This document shows positions 62,985-64,000 of a DNA stretch of 64,000 nucleotides, piece by piece. The position numbers and the translations under genes are program-made. The DNA lies in assembly GCF_009734405.1 (NCBI RefSeq), contig NZ_CP046453.1:558001-622000 (forward strand), in the 5' to 3' direction. This stretch comes from Corynebacterium comes (GTDB lineage Bacteria; Actinomycetota; Actinomycetes; Mycobacteriales; Mycobacteriaceae). Positions within the stretch are counted from its first letter, which is position 1, and every line of letters begins with the position of its first letter. The notes under the pieces were generated by a model. That model did not search any database. It was not told the origin of the DNA and was given only the letters and a program-made list of their open reading frames with translations.

Positions 62985-64000
62985 TTAGTTGGAGGCGTTC
63001 TCGATGGCGGCCTTCATGTCGGCGGTGGCGTCATCGACGGACTTGCCCTCAGTCAGCGCTGCGTAGGCGTTGTCCTGGATGGCCTTGGAGATGGCCGGGT
63101 AGAACGGGGAGACCGGACGCGGTGCAGCGTTCTCCAGGGAGGTCTTCAGCGCCGGCAGGTACGGGTACTTCTCCACAAGGGCCTCATCGTCGTAGATGGA
63201 GGCCAGCACCGGCGGGAAGGACAGCTCGGCGAAGGAGGTCTGGTTCTCCTCGTTGATGATGAACTCGATGAAGTCACGCGCGGTGGCCTTGTTCTCCGAG
63301 TTGATGTTGATGCCGTTGTTGTAGCCGCCCAGTGTGGAGACGCCGACGCCGTCCTCGCCGACCAGCGGCTGGACCTCGAAGTTGCCGGCCACCTGAGAGG
63401 TCTCGCCCTCGGCGTTGGTGAACATGTACGGCCAGTTGATGGCGTAGGCGGTGTCACCCTCGACGAACGCGAGGTTGGTCTCCTCCTCCGTCGCGGAGGT
63501 GGAGGCGGAGGCGATGGTGCCGTTCTCGTAGCCGTCGACCAGGGCCTGCAGGCCGGCCTTGGCCTCGTCGGAGTCGACGGTGACGTTGCCGTCCTCGTCC
63601 AGGACGGAACCGCCCCAGCCCTCCATGAAGCCGACGGTGTTGACGGTCAGGCCCTCGTACTGCTTGAGCTGCAGCGTCAGGCAGTCCACGTCGGCGGCCT
63701 CCGCGTCAGCGCAGGATGCCTCGAGGTCGGCCCAGTTCTCCGGAGCCTCGGGGATGATCTCGGTGTTGCGGTAGAGCAGCTGGCCGTTGGTGTTCTGCGG
63801 CAGGGCGTAGAGAGTGCCGTTGTAGGTGGCGGAGTCGACGGTCGCCTCCAGCAGGCCGGAGGTGTCCACCTCAAGTTCGTCCTCGAGCGGGGCGAGCCAC
63901 TGGTTGGCGGCGAAGTCGGCGGTCCAGATGACGTCGAGCGCCATGACGTCGTAGTCGGAGTTGCCGGCCTGCAGGGACTGGACGAGGGTCTCGCGCTGGG
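62985..64000 (-). CDS. tusE: Trehalose-type ABC transporter substrate-binding protein (N-terminus outside window)
   Basis: C-terminal 338 residues of a family 1 extracellular solute-binding protein (LpqY/TusE type). Visible parts are DYDVMALDVIWTADFAANQWLAPLEDEL, TLYALPQNTNGQLLYRNTEIIPEAPENWADL, GFMEGWGGSVLDEDG, DTAYAINWPYMFTNAEG and VSTLGGYNNGININSENKATARDFIEFI, all standard for sugar-binding proteins. The frame stays open to the window edge at 64000, so the signal peptide and lipobox cannot be seen. The trehalose specificity is inferred from gene order. Confidence 0.85.
   Translation of the reverse strand, partial: QRETLVQSLQAGNSDYDVMALDVIWTADFAANQWLAPLEDELEVDTSGLLEATVDSATYNGTLYALPQNTNGQLLYRNTEIIPEAPENWADLEASCADAEAADVDCLTLQLKQYEGLTVNTVGFMEGWGGSVLDEDGNVTVDSDEAKAGLQALVDGYENGTIASASTSATEEETNLAFVEGDTAYAINWPYMFTNAEGETSQVAGNFEVQPLVGEDGVGVSTLGGYNNGININSENKATARDFIEFIINEENQTSFAELSFPPVLASIYDDEALVEKYPYLPALKTSLENAAPRPVSPFYPAISKAIQDNAYAALTEGKSVDDATADMKAAIENASN

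Overview
The window is chromosomal DNA of a high-GC actinobacterium, most likely a Corynebacterium. The evidence is gene content and order: metY-metX, monomeric icd, lpdA, pyc, accBC, thtR, dtsR2-accE-maf, dtsR1, birA, purK-purE and a trehalose-type ABC transporter. Promoters of the TANNNT -10 type recur throughout. Gene names come from recalled family resemblance; no database was searched.

Layout. 1-8.3 kb: start of a methionine ABC transporter lipoprotein gene (metQ), divergent dnaE2, a pair of PH-domain membrane proteins, an YdjM/DUF457 membrane protein behind a LexA-like box, and a divergent trmL/folD pair. 8.3-15 kb: metY-metX with an McbR-type operator, a polytopic membrane protein, cstA and its small partner. 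15-25.3 kb: icd, an MFS exporter overlapping xth, a TRIC-like channel, trpS, a BrkB-like protein, an RDD protein and a degenerate adenosine-deaminase-like protein. 25.3-31.8 kb: a conserved hypothetical, an NlpC/P60 protein coupled to an EspC-like small protein, upp, an XRE regulator with tandem palindromic operators, an M20 amidohydrolase and lpdA.

31.8-54 kb is the metabolic core. A PrpR-type regulator is divergent from prpD-prpB-prpC (2-methylcitrate cycle). Then come pyc, accBC (biotin carboxylase plus carrier), thtR, a Cj0069-type ATP-grasp protein, enoyl-CoA hydratase, DUF3151, an OafA/SGNH acyltransferase, maf, accE, dtsR2, dtsR1 and birA. Propionyl-CoA disposal, anaplerosis, acetyl/propionyl-CoA carboxylation for fatty and mycolic acids, and biotin attachment are therefore co-located: BirA would biotinylate both Pyc and AccBC, and AccBC would serve both DtsR subunits.

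54-64 kb: a PH protein, purK-purE, small membrane proteins, a DUF218 protein, a YbdK-type carboxylate-amine ligase, a complete IS5-family element, a DUF4352-like anchored protein, and the tusG-tusF-tusE genes, with tusE running off the window.

Most striking: (i) a 13-base motif, GCTTNTCGACGCC, occurs ten times in 64 kb, far above chance, with three near-copies; (ii) the IS element duplicated CTAG so that one TAG/CTA tetramer ends both its transposase and the neighbouring gene on the opposite strand; (iii) sixteen genes have a TANNNT hexamer 6-8 nt before the start codon, implying leaderless mRNAs and deciding several starts; (iv) a deaminase-like protein has lost key catalytic residues. No CRISPR array, tRNA, rRNA, prophage or defence system was seen.
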